Counted from the stretch's first letter, positions 1-9,536 are shown. The stretch is DNA of 64,000 bases from Streptomyces genisteinicus (GCF_014489615.1 NZ_CP060825.1:1653501-1717500), one strand, 5' to 3'. The notes: generated from the sequence alone by a model not told the origin. Program-made: numbers and translations.

Positions 1-757
1 GGCGGCGGGCCATCTGCGGACCGAGGCGGAGGAGGTCCACTGGGAGGACGGGGACGTCGTCTCACGGCAGGTGGAGCGGCTGGGCGCCGTGGCGCTGACG
101 ACACGGCAGCTGCGGGCGGCGGACCCGGGGCTCGTCCGGCAGGCACTGCTGGAGGGGCTGCGCGGCGAAGGCACTGGCCTGCTGCTGTGGACACGCGAGG
201 CACACGGGCTGAGGGACCGGCTGGCGTTCCTGCACCGGGTGGTGGGCGAGCCGTGGCCGGACGTGTCGGACGGCGCCCTGATGGAGCGGGCGGCCGACTG
301 GCTGGAGCCCGAACTGTCCCGGGCGCGGCGCCGTTCGGACCTGGGAAGGCTGCCGGCCGGCGAGGCCCTGCGGAGGCTGATGCCGTGGACCACGGGCGAG
401 GCCGGGCGCCTGGACGAGCTGGCCCCGGAGCGGATCGAGGTGCCCAGCGGGTCACGGGTGCGTGTGGAGTACGGAGGGGAGCAGCCCGTCCTCGCCGTGA
501 AACTGCAGGAGCTGTTCGGGTTGCGGGAGACACCGCGCGTCGCCGGCGTCCCGGTTCTGGTGCACCTCCTCTCCCCCGCCGGGCGGCCGACGGCCGTCAC
601 GGCGGACCTGGCGTCGTTCTGGCGCGACGGCTACCGGTCGGTGCGTGCCGAGCTGCGGGGCCGCTACCCGCGCCATCCGTGGCCCGAGGACCCGTCGACC
701 GCGGAGCCGACACGGCACACCAAGGCGCGGCAGAGCCGCCTCTCCGGCGAGAGCTGA
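1..757 (+). CDS. hrpB: ATP-dependent helicase HrpB, C-terminal part (5' end outside window)
   Basis: The reading frame is open from base 2 to the TGA at 755-757 and gives 251 residues; the start lies to the left of the window. The protein resembles the C-terminal region of HrpB-type DEAH-box helicases, which lies after the two RecA domains. Visible family features are the segment LTTRQLRAADP, the LPWTT-like stretch (LMPWTTGEAG), and the conserved tail LKLQELFG-like (VKLQELFGL) with VLVHLLSPAGRP and FWRDGYRSVRAEL, followed by RYPRHPWPEDP. The helicase motifs themselves would be outside the window. HrpB is a predicted RNA or DNA helicase of unclear biological role. No close downstream partner exists; the next gene is convergent. 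Confidence 0.9.
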   Translation, partial: AAGHLRTEAEEVHWEDGDVVSRQVERLGAVALTTRQLRAADPGLVRQALLEGLRGEGTGLLLWTREAHGLRDRLAFLHRVVGEPWPDVSDGALMERAADWLEPELSRARRRSDLGRLPAGEALRRLMPWTTGEAGRLDELAPERIEVPSGSRVRVEYGGEQPVLAVKLQELFGLRETPRVAGVPVLVHLLSPAGRPTAVTADLASFWRDGYRSVRAELRGRYPRHPWPEDPSTAEPTRHTKARQSRLSGES

Positions 758-1111
758 CACCGCCCCACCCGCTCCGGGACCTGGAGGCCGCCCGGTCGGG
801 ACCGGCACGCCCGCCGGGCGCGGCCGCACTTCGGGCGGTACGGCCCCGGGGGCCGCGGCCCACAACGCGGTGCGGCGGCTCCGAGGCGGGACCACGGCGC
901 CCCCGACCGGTGCGGCGCCCGGCAGCGGACCCACGAAGCGAGGCCGCGGCCCGGACGGCGACCCCGGGGCGGAACCGCGTCGACCGCGGCACGCGGGGCC
1001 AGCGACCCCGGGGCGGCCCCCGGGCCCGGGCGCCGGGGCGGCCGGGGCTTCACGGGACGGTGACCGCCCCTCGAACGGGCGGGGTGCGCGGGCCGGTCGG
1101 CGTCGCGGGTG
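758..1111. other. intergenic region, no gene seen
   Basis: This 354-bp gap lies between two convergent genes. It is extremely GC-rich and holds many overlapping short inverted repeats of CCGG/GGCC type, which could serve as a two-way terminator, but I cannot single out one convincing long stem. Reading frames across it lack family-like sequence. Confidence 0.5.
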
Positions 1112-2821
1112 TCAGCCGGTGGCGGAGGGCGACGGGGAGGGGGATGCCTCTTCCGGTGCCTCCGGGGCCACGACGGTCACTTCGACGTCGAGCGAGGCCC
1201 CGCCCGGTGTGGAGAGACGCAGCAGGAAGGTGCCCGCCGTCTCGCCCGCCGTGAGTTCGGGCAGCTTCAGGAGCCCGCCGGCCCCGGTCCGGAGGGTGAG
1301 GGTGCGCACGGGGCCGTCGGCGCTTCCGAAGGAAGGGCTCGTGGCGCCGGCCGGCTCCCCGGCCGCGGTGAGGACGGTGACGGTCACGTCCGCGTTGGGG
1401 GCCGCGGCTCCCTTGCAGGCGGCCGCGACGGTGAGCCGCTCGGCGAACGCGGTGCCGGGAGCGGCGGTGAACGTCATGTCGTCGGTCCGCTTCAGCTGGT
1501 CGGCGACCCGCTGGTGCACGGTGGCGACGAGGTCCACGGGGGCGAGGGTGCGTCCCTCGACGGTGGCGCGGACGGTGAAGGTTCCGGTCTTCTCCCCCGC
1601 GAGCAGGGCGGGCGCGGCCACCGAGCCGTCGGCGCCGGTGAGGAGGACCAGGCTGCTCCTGCCGCCGGGGAAGCGGGTGTCGGTGTCGCCGATGACGGTG
1701 AAGCGGACGCCCTGGCGGGCGACGGCCTTGCCCGCGTTGTCCGTCACCCTGACCGCGGCACGGGCGGTGAACTCCTCGCCGGCGGTGGCGGTCAGCCGCC
1801 CGGTGCCGTCGTTCTCGATCGCGGCGACGCGGGGCGGGGTGGTGGGCCGTGTGGCCTCGCCGGGCTTGTCGCCCGGCGCGGTCGGCGGGGGCGTCGACGG
1901 GTCGGGGGAGCTGCCCCCGCCCGGAGTGCCCGGCGTGGGCGAGGGCGTCGGGGAGGGGGTGGCGCCGGGGCTCGTGCCGCCCGGGCGTGACCCCGCGCTG
2001 TCGGGCCCGTTGCCGACGGGCAGCACACCGGTGCCGTCGGGGACCTGGTGCGTGCCGCGCTTGTAGTACTCGAACCAGGACAGGACCGTGCGCACGTACT
2101 CGCGCGAGTGGTTGTAGCCGAGGATGGCCTTGTCCAGGTCCTCCGGCACGGTGAGGTCCCGGCCGCCGTGGCAGAGGTAGCGGCCTGCGGCGAGGGCGGC
2201 GTCGTAGATGTTGTTGGGGTCCTTGCGGCCGTCGCCGTTGGCGTCCTGGCCCCAGGTCGCCCAGGTCGACGGGATGAACTGCATCGGGCCGACGGCACGG
2301 TCGTGCACGCTGTCGCCGTCGAAGGCGCCCTTGTCCGTGTCGGAGATGTTGGCGAATCCGACGCCGTTCAGCACGGGCCCGAGGATCGGGGCGAGTGTGG
2401 TGCCGTTGGCGTCGACCCGGCCCCCGCGGGCCTGCCCGGACTCCACCTTGCCGATGGCCGCGAGGAGTTGCCACGGCAGGCGGCACTCGGGGTTGCTCTC
2501 GGCGAGGGAGCGCTCGGCCTGCTTGTAGGCGGCGAGGACCGTCGCGGGTATACCTGCCTCCCCGGCCCCGGTGACCGGTTTGCCCACGGCGGCGCCGGCG
2601 TTGTCCGGCGTGTTCAGCGGCGGGAGGTCCGTGTAGTAGGGGGAGTTGCCGGTGACCGGTGTGCCGGACGACGGCGGTGTGTCGCTCGCCTCCAGGCTGC
2701 CGCCGGACGGCTCGGGTGCGGCACCGGGAGCCTGGGAAGCGGAGAGTGCGGCCACGGCGAGCGCGGCCACGGCGGTGGTCGCCGCCCCCTTGTAGAGCCG
2801 GCGGCCGATGTTCGCTGCCAT
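1112..2821 (-). CDS. secreted lytic transglycosylase (SLT domain) with C-terminal Ig-like repeats
   Basis: The 569-residue protein starts with a signal peptide (MAANIGRRLYKG, then an Ala-rich hydrophobic stretch ending near SASQAPGAAP). Residues about 105-255 form a transglycosylase-type lysozyme fold: AIGKVESG carries the likely catalytic Glu, followed by the substrate-groove motifs AVGPMQFIPSTW and NIYDAALAAGRYLC, and the YNHSREYVRTVLSW helix. A Pro/Gly/Ser-rich linker (about 260-325) leads to two Ig-like segments (about 330-440 and 445-555) that look like Big_1-type domains. The role is predicted cleavage of peptidoglycan outside the membrane, in growth, spore formation or germination. The gene stands alone and is divergent from the DUF4184 gene. 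Substrate specificity is not visible. Confidence 0.85.
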   Translation of the reverse strand: MAANIGRRLYKGAATTAVAALAVAALSASQAPGAAPEPSGGSLEASDTPPSSGTPVTGNSPYYTDLPPLNTPDNAGAAVGKPVTGAGEAGIPATVLAAYKQAERSLAESNPECRLPWQLLAAIGKVESGQARGGRVDANGTTLAPILGPVLNGVGFANISDTDKGAFDGDSVHDRAVGPMQFIPSTWATWGQDANGDGRKDPNNIYDAALAAGRYLCHGGRDLTVPEDLDKAILGYNHSREYVRTVLSWFEYYKRGTHQVPDGTGVLPVGNGPDSAGSRPGGTSPGATPSPTPSPTPGTPGGGSSPDPSTPPPTAPGDKPGEATRPTTPPRVAAIENDGTGRLTATAGEEFTARAAVRVTDNAGKAVARQGVRFTVIGDTDTRFPGGRSSLVLLTGADGSVAAPALLAGEKTGTFTVRATVEGRTLAPVDLVATVHQRVADQLKRTDDMTFTAAPGTAFAERLTVAAACKGAAAPNADVTVTVLTAAGEPAGATSPSFGSADGPVRTLTLRTGAGGLLKLPELTAGETAGTFLLRLSTPGGASLDVEVTVVAPEAPEEASPSPSPSATG

Positions 2822-2906
2822 ACGTCTGGACCCTCCCCGGTCGGCGGCGTGACACGCGCTCCCCAGGGCGCGGTCTCACGCGACCCTAGTGCAACTCGGG
2901 GCCCCG

Positions 2907-2931
2907 GAACACCGGTCCCTGACCGGTGTTC
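2907..2931. repeat. inverted repeat upstream of lytic transglycosylase gene
   Basis: An 11-bp perfect inverted repeat, GAACACCGGTC and its complement separated by CCT, lies 86-110 bp upstream of the transglycosylase start. A third ACCGGT copy follows at 2932-2937. In the promoter region of two divergent genes it could be an operator or a leader hairpin. Confidence 0.5.
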
Positions 2932-3052
2932 ACCGGTTCGCCACCTTTGACGTGGCGCACGGGGCCGTCCGGATCGCGGAAACGGAACGCCTCCCATGTG
3001 TCGCGCATACTGGACGCGCCGACCGAGTCGACGTCACAGGGGGCCTGCCGGA

Positions 3053-3961
3053 ATGCCGTTCACTCTCAGCCATGCGGCGGCGGTGCTGCCCGGTGTCCGC
3101 AGGGACGGAACGGCCCGCGGACCTCTGCTGGCCTCGGCGCTCGTCCTCGGCTCGCTCGCGCCCGACATGACGTACTTCGCGGCGAGCTTCGTGCCCGGGG
3201 CGATGGAGTTCGGGACCGTGACCCACGGCCCGGCGGGCGTGCTCACGGTGGACGTGGCCGTGACCGCGCTGCTGGTCGCGCTCTGGCTCGTGGTGCGCGA
3301 CCCGCTGGTGGCGCTGCTGCCGCGGACGTGGCGGGGCAGAGTCCACGCGGTCCTGCGGGGCCGCCCGTGGCGCACGCGGCCGCTGCCGGTCGTGGCGTTC
3401 TGGTTCTGGGTGTCCGCGGTGCTCGGGGCGTCGACCCATGTGGTGTGGGACGCGTTCACCCACATCGACCGGTGGGGCGTGCGGCTGGTGCCCGTCCTGG
3501 ACGAGACAGTCGCGGGCTTCCCCCTCTACACGTTCACCCAGTACGGCAGTTCGGCCCTCGCGCTGGTGGCGCTGGCCTGGTTCGCGGTCTCGGCGCTGCG
3601 GCGGGCCGAGCCCGTGGCCGTGCCGTCGCCGCCGGTACTGGGCCGGGCCGCCCGGCGGGCCGCCTGGACGCTGATCGCGCTGTGCGTCCTCGGCGGCACC
3701 GTGCACCGCTGCCTTCGCTGGTACCAGTACTGGGGTGCCGTCGAGACACCGCTCGACATCATCCCGACGGCGTGTTTCGGCGCCGGCGCCGGTCTCGCCG
3801 TGGGGCTCCTGCTGTACGCGGCGGCGGTGCGGCTCGGGGCGGGGACCGTGGAGCCCCCGCCCGCAAGCGGCACTCAGTGCGCGGCGGACTCCCAGTCGGG
3901 GCCCACGCCCACCGAGACGTCCAGCGGCGCCCGCAACGCGACCGCCGACGACATCTCCTGA
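3053..3961 (+). CDS. DUF4184 family integral membrane protein
   Basis: From ATG 3053 the protein has about 302 residues and begins MPFTLSHAAAVLP, the usual start of DUF4184 proteins; longer in-frame starts would add a non-conserved leader. It has some six hydrophobic segments, including ALVLGSLAPDMTYF, VAVTALLVALWLVV, FWFWVSAVLGASTH and AGLAVGLLLYAAAV. Family hallmarks are SHxxxV near the N terminus, the SLAPD motif, and STHVVWDAFTH, whose His and Asp residues recall membrane-bound metal-dependent hydrolases of the YdjM type. The function is unknown. The 3' end overlaps the polA 3' end on the other strand by 88 bp. The last 25 or so residues, encoded over polA, are low-complexity and may be a read-into tail. 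Confidence 0.8.
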   Translation: MPFTLSHAAAVLPGVRRDGTARGPLLASALVLGSLAPDMTYFAASFVPGAMEFGTVTHGPAGVLTVDVAVTALLVALWLVVRDPLVALLPRTWRGRVHAVLRGRPWRTRPLPVVAFWFWVSAVLGASTHVVWDAFTHIDRWGVRLVPVLDETVAGFPLYTFTQYGSSALALVALAWFAVSALRRAEPVAVPSPPVLGRAARRAAWTLIALCVLGGTVHRCLRWYQYWGAVETPLDIIPTACFGAGAGLAVGLLLYAAAVRLGAGTVEPPPASGTQCAADSQSGPTPTETSSGARNATADDIS

Positions 3962-6582
3962 CGCACCAGGGCCTCCACCTGCTCGCGCTCCCCCGGGGAG
4001 ACCTCCAGCACGATTTCGTCGTGGACCTGGAGCAGCAGCCGCGACTGCAGCTCCGCCTCCGTCAGCGCCCGGTCCACCTGGAGCATGGCGACCTTGACGA
4101 TGTCGGCCGCGGTCCCCTGGATGGGGGCGTTCAGCGCCATCCGCTCGGCGGCCTCGCGGCGCTGCCGGTTGTCGCTGTTGAGGTCCGGCAGGTAGCGGCG
4201 ACGGCCGAGCATGGTCGCCGTGTAGCCCGTGGCCCGGGCCTCCTCGACGACGCGGTGCAGGTAGTCGCGCACCCCGCCGAACCGCTCGAAGTACGTGTCC
4301 ATCAGCACCCGGGCCTCGGCCGGCTCGATCCCGAGCTGCTGGGACAGCCCGAACGCGGAGAGCCCGTACGCCAGCCCGTAGGACATCGCCTTGATCTTGC
4401 GGCGCATCTCCGCGTCGACGGCGGACCCCTCCACGGCGAACACCTGGGAGGCGACGGTGGTGTGGAGGTCCTCACCGGAGGTGAAGGCCTCGATCAGGCC
4501 CTCGTCCTCCGACAGGTGCGCCATGACCCGCAGCTCGATCTGGCTGTAGTCGGCGGTCATCAGCGACTCGAAGCCCTCGCCGACGACGAAGCCGCGCCGG
4601 ATCGCCCGCCCCTCGTCCGTGCGGACGGGCACGTTCTGCAGATTGGGGTCGGTCGAGGAGAGACGGCCGGTGGCGGCGACGGTCTGGCTGAACGTGGTGT
4701 GGATACGGCCGTCGGCCGCGACCGTCTTGATCAGCCCCTCGACCGTGGAGCGCAGCCGGGCCTGCTCCCGGTGGCGCAGCATGATGACGGGCAGCTCGTG
4801 GTCCGTCTGGCCGGCCAGCCAGGCGAGGGCGTCGGCGTCCGTCGTGTAACCGGTCTTCGTCTTCTTCGTCTTGGGCAGGTTGAGCTCGCCGAAGAAGACC
4901 TCCTGGAGCTGCTTGGGCGAGCCGAGGTTGAACTCGTGGCCGACGGCGGCGTGCGCCTCCTTCACCGCCTGCTGCACCGCGCCCGCGAACTGCTGCTCCA
5001 TCGCCTCCAGATGACCGCGGTCGGCGGCGATGCCGTGCCGCTCCATCCGGGCCAGCAGCAGTGAGGTCGGCAGTTCCACGTCGTGCAGCAGCTCCGTGGC
5101 GCCGACCTCGGTGAGCCTCTCGCCGAGGGCGTCGCCGAGGTCGAGGACCGCGCGGGCCTGCGCCATCAGCGCGTCGGCCTCCGCGTCCTCGTCGGCCCCG
5201 AAGGCGAGCTGGCCGTCGGCGGACGCGGGGGCGAGCTCGCGGTGCAGGTACTCGACGGACAGGGCGTCCAGAGCGAACGACCGGCGGCCGGGCTTGACCA
5301 GGTACGCGGCGAGCGCCGTGTCCATGGTGATCCCCCCGATCCGCCAGCCGTGCTCGGGGAACACCCGCAGGGCGTCCTTCGCGTTGTGCATGACCTTGGG
5401 ACGGGCAGGGTCGGCGATCCATGCGGCGAAGGCCCGCTCGTCGTCCTCGCCGATCTGCGTGGTGTCGAACCACGCCGCCTTGCCGTCCGCCCCGGCGAGC
5501 GCGATCTCGGCGACGCTGCCGACGCCCAGGGCCCAGCTCGCGACCGTGGCGACACCGAGCGGCTGACCGGCGTGCCGCTCCAGCCACGGACCGAGCTCAC
5601 CGGCGGCGAGCACGCTGCCGTCCAGCTCGACCCCCGCGGCCGGCGGCGGCGCCTCCTCCTCCGCGGCCCCCGGGTCCACGGCGAGCAGCCGCTCGCGCAG
5701 GCTCGGGTTGCGGATCTCCAGGACCTCCAGGAAGCCCTTCAGCGCCGTGCGGTCGTACGGGGCGCGCTCCAGGTCGGCGACGGCCTTCGGCAGCTCCACG
5801 TCCCGCACCAGCTCGGTGAGGTGCCGGTTGAGCTTGACCGACTCCAGGTGGTCGCGCAGCGCCTGGCCGACCTTCCCCTTCACCTCGTCGGCACGCTCCA
5901 CCAGCTCGGCGAACGAGCCGAACTGGGAGATCCACTTGGTGGCCGTCTTCTCGCCCACCCCCGGGATGCCCGGCAGGTTGTCCGACGGGTCGCCGCGCAG
6001 CGCGGCGAAGTCCGGGTACTGCCGGGGGGTGAGCCCGTACTTCTCCTCGACCTTTGCCGGGGTGAAGCGGGTCAGCTCCGAGACGCCCTTCGTCGGGTAC
6101 AGCACCGTGGTGTGCTCGCTGACCAGCTGGAAGGAGTCCCGGTCACCGGTGACGATCAGCACCTCGAAGCCGGCCGCCTCCGCCTGGGTGGCGAGGGTCG
6201 CGATGATGTCGTCGGCCTCGAAGCCGTCGACCGCGAAGCGGACCGCGTTCATCGTGTCCAGGAGCTCGCCGATCAGCTCGACCTGGCCCTTGAACTCGTC
6301 GGGCGTCTTGGAGCGGTTCGCCTTGTACTCGGGGAAGTCCGCGGAACGCCACGTCTTGCGCGAGACGTCGAAGGCCACCGCGAAATGCGTGGGCGCCTCG
6401 TCGCGCAGCGTGTTCGCGAGCATCGAGGCGAAGCCGTAGACGGCGTTGGTCGTCTGGCCGCTCGCCGAGGTGAAGTTCTCCGCGGGCAGGGCGAAGAACG
6501 CCCGGTACGCCAGGGAATGCCCGTCCATGAGGAGCAGGCGGGGTCGGTTGTCTGCCGTCTTCTTCGATGCCGTCTCAGCCAC
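3874..6582 (-). CDS. polA: DNA polymerase I
   Basis: A GTG start at 6582 (VAETASKKTADNRPRLLLMDG) gives 902 residues, the usual actinobacterial PolA length; longer in-frame starts would add an unconserved leader. Domains in order: 5'-3' exonuclease/FEN domain (about 1-300; DGHSLAYRAFFALP, GDRDSFQLV, IPGVGEKTA helix-hairpin-helix), a central 3'-5' exonuclease-like domain (about 320-510) that lacks an obvious DxE motif and is probably inactive, as in other actinobacteria, and the polymerase domain with motif A (TADYSQIELRVMAHLS), motif B (RRKIKAMSYGLAYG) and motif C (QVHDEIVLEV). It fills gaps and removes RNA primers in replication and repair. Neighbours are independent transcription units. Confidence 0.97.
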   Translation of the reverse strand: MAETASKKTADNRPRLLLMDGHSLAYRAFFALPAENFTSASGQTTNAVYGFASMLANTLRDEAPTHFAVAFDVSRKTWRSADFPEYKANRSKTPDEFKGQVELIGELLDTMNAVRFAVDGFEADDIIATLATQAEAAGFEVLIVTGDRDSFQLVSEHTTVLYPTKGVSELTRFTPAKVEEKYGLTPRQYPDFAALRGDPSDNLPGIPGVGEKTATKWISQFGSFAELVERADEVKGKVGQALRDHLESVKLNRHLTELVRDVELPKAVADLERAPYDRTALKGFLEVLEIRNPSLRERLLAVDPGAAEEEAPPPAAGVELDGSVLAAGELGPWLERHAGQPLGVATVASWALGVGSVAEIALAGADGKAAWFDTTQIGEDDERAFAAWIADPARPKVMHNAKDALRVFPEHGWRIGGITMDTALAAYLVKPGRRSFALDALSVEYLHRELAPASADGQLAFGADEDAEADALMAQARAVLDLGDALGERLTEVGATELLHDVELPTSLLLARMERHGIAADRGHLEAMEQQFAGAVQQAVKEAHAAVGHEFNLGSPKQLQEVFFGELNLPKTKKTKTGYTTDADALAWLAGQTDHELPVIMLRHREQARLRSTVEGLIKTVAADGRIHTTFSQTVAATGRLSSTDPNLQNVPVRTDEGRAIRRGFVVGEGFESLMTADYSQIELRVMAHLSEDEGLIEAFTSGEDLHTTVASQVFAVEGSAVDAEMRRKIKAMSYGLAYGLSAFGLSQQLGIEPAEARVLMDTYFERFGGVRDYLHRVVEEARATGYTATMLGRRRYLPDLNSDNRQRREAAERMALNAPIQGTAADIVKVAMLQVDRALTEAELQSRLLLQVHDEIVLEVSPGEREQVEALVRQEMSSAVALRAPLDVSVGVGPDWESAAH

Positions 6583-6704
6583 GGTCCCGATCCTGCCACG
6601 TACCGCCGACAATCCCGACCGGCCCGACCGGGCCCGCGACGCTGTCGGTGGCCCGTGACAAGATCTGAGGTGCACGCACAGACGCCCGCTCGAAGGAGAG
6701 CGCG

Positions 6705-8984
6705 ATGCCCAGCAAGCCGCCCGCAGGGGACCCGGTCCAGGACGCGCCGCAGGTCGCGGCCCCTCAGCACGCGGCCGCCGGGCTGACGGCCATCGCCCAC
6801 ACCCTGCGCATGGCCCAGGAGCAGATGGGCGTCGCCCGCACCGCCCGCACCCTGCTCAAGGTCAACCAGAAGGACGGCTTCGACTGCCCCGGCTGCGCCT
6901 GGCCCGAGGGCGACAAGCGCCACGTGGCCGAGTTCTGCGAGAACGGCGCGAAGGCCGTCGCCGAGGAGGCCACGGTGCGCCGGGTCACCCCGGAGTTCTT
7001 CGCCGCGCACCCCGTGTCCGACCTCGCGGAGCGCAGCGGCTACTGGCTCGGCCAGCAGGGCCGCATCACCCGGCCCGTGCACCTGGCCGAGGGCGCCACC
7101 CACTACGAGGCGGTGAGCTGGGAGAAGGCGTTCGCGATCATCGCCGAGGAGCTGGGCGCCCTCGACTCCCCCGACGAGGCCCTCTTCTACACCTCCGGCC
7201 GCACCAGCAACGAGGCCGCCTTCCTCCTCCAGCTCTTCGCCCGCGAGTTCGGCACCAACAACCTGCCCGACTGCTCCAACATGTGCCACGAGTCCTCGGG
7301 ATCGGCGCTCACCGAGACCATCGGCGTCGGCAAGGGCAGCGTCTCCCTGGAGGACCTCCACCAGGCCGACCTGATCATCGTCGCCGGACAGAACCCGGGC
7401 ACCAACCACCCCCGGATGCTGACCGCCCTGGAGCAGGCCAAGGCCTCCGGCGCGAAGATCATCTCCGTCAATCCGCTGCCCGAGGCCGGCCTGGAGCGCT
7501 TCAAGAACCCGCAGAGCGTCTCCGGCCTGGTCAAGGGCGTCTCTCTGACCGACCTCTTCCTCCAGGTCCGCATCGGCGGCGACCAGGCCCTCTTCCGCCT
7601 GCTGAACAAGCTGATCCTGGAACGCGGCGGCGCGGTCGACGAGACCTTCGTCGCCGCGCACACCCACGGCTTCGACGAGTTCGCCGAGGCCGCCCGTTCC
7701 GCCGACTGGGACGAGACACTCGCCGCCACCGGGCTCGGCCGCGACGAGATCGAGCAGGCCCTCGCCATGGTCCTCGCCTCCGAGCGCACCATCGTCTGCT
7801 GGGCGATGGGCCTCACCCAGCACAAGCACTCCGTGGCCACCATCCGCGAAGTGGTCAACTTCCTCCTCCTGAGGGGCAACATCGGCCGCCCCGGCGCAGG
7901 CGTCTGCCCCGTCCGCGGACACTCCAACGTGCAGGGCGACCGCACCATGGGGATCTTCGAGCGCCCCTCCGCCGCGTTCCTCGACGCGCTGGAAGCCGAG
8001 TTCGGCTTCGCCCCGCCGCGCCACCACGGCCTCGACGTCGTCCGCTCCATCGAGGCACTGCGCGACGGCCGGGCGAAGGTCTTCTTCGCCATGGGCGGCA
8101 ACTTCGTCGCCGCCACCCCCGACACCGACGTCACCGAGGCGGCCGTGCGCCGCGCCCGCCTCACCGTCCACGTCTCGACGAAACTGAACCGCTCGCACGC
8201 CGTCACCGGCCGCCGCGCCCTGATCCTGCCCACCCTCGGCCGCACCGACAAGGACGTCCAGGCCGGCGGCCGCCAGGTCGTCACCGTCGAGGACTCCATG
8301 GGCATGGTCCACGCCTCACGCGGCAACCTCGCCCCCGCAAGCCCCCATCTCCTCTCCGAACCCGCCATCGTCGCCCGCATGGCCCGCGCCGTCCTCGGCC
8401 CCGCCTCCCGCACCCCCTGGGAGGAGTTCGAGAAGGACTACGGCACCATCCGCGACCGCATCGCCCGCGTCGTCCCCGGCTTCGTGGACTTCAACGCGAA
8501 GATCGCGCGGCCCGGCGGCTTCGCCCTCCCCCACGCCCCCCGCGACGAGCGCCGCTTCCCCACCGCCACCGGCAAGGCCAACTTCACCGCCGCCCCCGTC
8601 GAGTACCCGAAGCTCCCCGCCGGCCGGCTGCTGCTCCAGACCCTGCGCTCCCACGACCAGTACAACACCACGATCTACGGCCTCGACGACCGCTACCGCG
8701 GCATCAGGGGCGGCCGCCGCGTCGTCCTCGTCCACCCCGACGACGCCCGCGAACTCGGCCTCGCCGACGGCGCGTACGCCGACCTCGTCGGCGAATGGAA
8801 GGACGGCGTGGAGCGCCGCGCCCCCGGCTTCCGGGTCGTCCACTACCCCACGGCCCGCGGCTGCGCCGCCGCCTACTACCCGGAGACGAACGTCCTGGTC
8901 CCGCTGGACTCCACCGCCGACACCAGCAACACCCCCGCCAGCAAGTCCGTCATCGTGCGTCTGGAACAATCACCGTCCGCCTAA
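6705..8984 (+). CDS. FdhF/YdeP family molybdopterin-dependent oxidoreductase
   Basis: This 759-residue protein starts at ATG 6705 behind a clear AAGGAGA ribosome site. It matches the FdhF/YdeP group of the DMSO-reductase superfamily. Near the N terminus lies CPGCAWPEG with a further Cys in AEFCENG, a possible FeS or metal site. The molybdopterin core follows: YTSGRTSNEAAF, NMCHESSGSAL, VAGQNPGTNHPRML, and the C-terminal cofactor-binding domain with LRSHDQYNTT and VHPDDARELGL. No Tat signal is seen, so it is probably cytoplasmic. Its substrate is unknown; in enteric bacteria YdeP is linked to acid resistance. It is not next to formate dehydrogenase partner or cofactor genes. Confidence 0.9.
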   Translation: MPSKPPAGDPVQDAPQVAAPQHAAAGLTAIAHTLRMAQEQMGVARTARTLLKVNQKDGFDCPGCAWPEGDKRHVAEFCENGAKAVAEEATVRRVTPEFFAAHPVSDLAERSGYWLGQQGRITRPVHLAEGATHYEAVSWEKAFAIIAEELGALDSPDEALFYTSGRTSNEAAFLLQLFAREFGTNNLPDCSNMCHESSGSALTETIGVGKGSVSLEDLHQADLIIVAGQNPGTNHPRMLTALEQAKASGAKIISVNPLPEAGLERFKNPQSVSGLVKGVSLTDLFLQVRIGGDQALFRLLNKLILERGGAVDETFVAAHTHGFDEFAEAARSADWDETLAATGLGRDEIEQALAMVLASERTIVCWAMGLTQHKHSVATIREVVNFLLLRGNIGRPGAGVCPVRGHSNVQGDRTMGIFERPSAAFLDALEAEFGFAPPRHHGLDVVRSIEALRDGRAKVFFAMGGNFVAATPDTDVTEAAVRRARLTVHVSTKLNRSHAVTGRRALILPTLGRTDKDVQAGGRQVVTVEDSMGMVHASRGNLAPASPHLLSEPAIVARMARAVLGPASRTPWEEFEKDYGTIRDRIARVVPGFVDFNAKIARPGGFALPHAPRDERRFPTATGKANFTAAPVEYPKLPAGRLLLQTLRSHDQYNTTIYGLDDRYRGIRGGRRVVLVHPDDARELGLADGAYADLVGEWKDGVERRAPGFRVVHYPTARGCAAAYYPETNVLVPLDSTADTSNTPASKSVIVRLEQSPSA

Positions 8985-9035
8985 GCGTTCGCTCAGGCAG
9001 TAGGGACAACGACGTTCGACGATCGGAGCGGCCCC

Positions 9036-9491
9036 ATGGGCGAGCAGACCGTGCAGTTCCCGCAGGAAGTCATCGACCAGTACGCCGAACTCGGGGTGGA
9101 CCTGCCCGCCCTGTTCTCCGCCGGAGACCTCGGCGAACGCATGGGCGTCACGATCACCGAAGCCGCCGCGGACCGCGTCGTCGGCACCATGCCCGTCAAG
9201 GGCAACACCCAGCCCTACGGACTCCTCCACGGCGGCGCCTCCGCCGTACTCGCCGAAACCCTCGGATCGGTCGGCTCCATGCTCCACGGCGGCCCCTCCA
9301 AGATCGCCGTCGGCGTCGACCTCAACTGCACCCACCACCGCGGCGCCCGCGACGGCATCGTCACCGGCGTCGCCACCCCCGTCCACCGCGGCCGCTCCAC
9401 CGCCACCTACGAAATCGTCATCTCCGACGAACAGAACCGGCGCGTCTGCACCGCCCGCCTCACCTGCCTCCTCCGCGACGCCCAGGGCTGA
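9036..9491 (+). CDS. hotdog-fold thioesterase, PaaI/MenI type
   Basis: The 151-residue protein has the single-hotdog fold of PaaI-like thioesterases. HGGASAVLAETLGSVGS carries the conserved HGG and catalytic acidic region on the central helix, and later strands read GVDLNCTHHRGARDG and VTGVATPVHRGRSTATYEI. Such enzymes hydrolyse acyl-CoA or aryl-CoA esters, for example phenylacetyl-CoA or DHNA-CoA; the substrate cannot be read from sequence. It lies 51 bp after the YdeP-like gene and may be cotranscribed with it, though the sequence between could hold its own promoter. A hairpin at 9537-9568 ends the unit. Confidence 0.88.
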   Translation: MGEQTVQFPQEVIDQYAELGVDLPALFSAGDLGERMGVTITEAAADRVVGTMPVKGNTQPYGLLHGGASAVLAETLGSVGSMLHGGPSKIAVGVDLNCTHHRGARDGIVTGVATPVHRGRSTATYEIVISDEQNRRVCTARLTCLLRDAQG

Positions 9492-9536
9492 CCCCACACC
9501 CCCCGCACACCCGCACACCGCACACCGCACACGACA

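Noticed and set aside
2822..3052. c-di-AMP (ydaO) riboswitch for the lytic transglycosylase
   Set aside because: The upstream gap is short and shows only the ACCGGT palindrome, not the ydaO core sequences.
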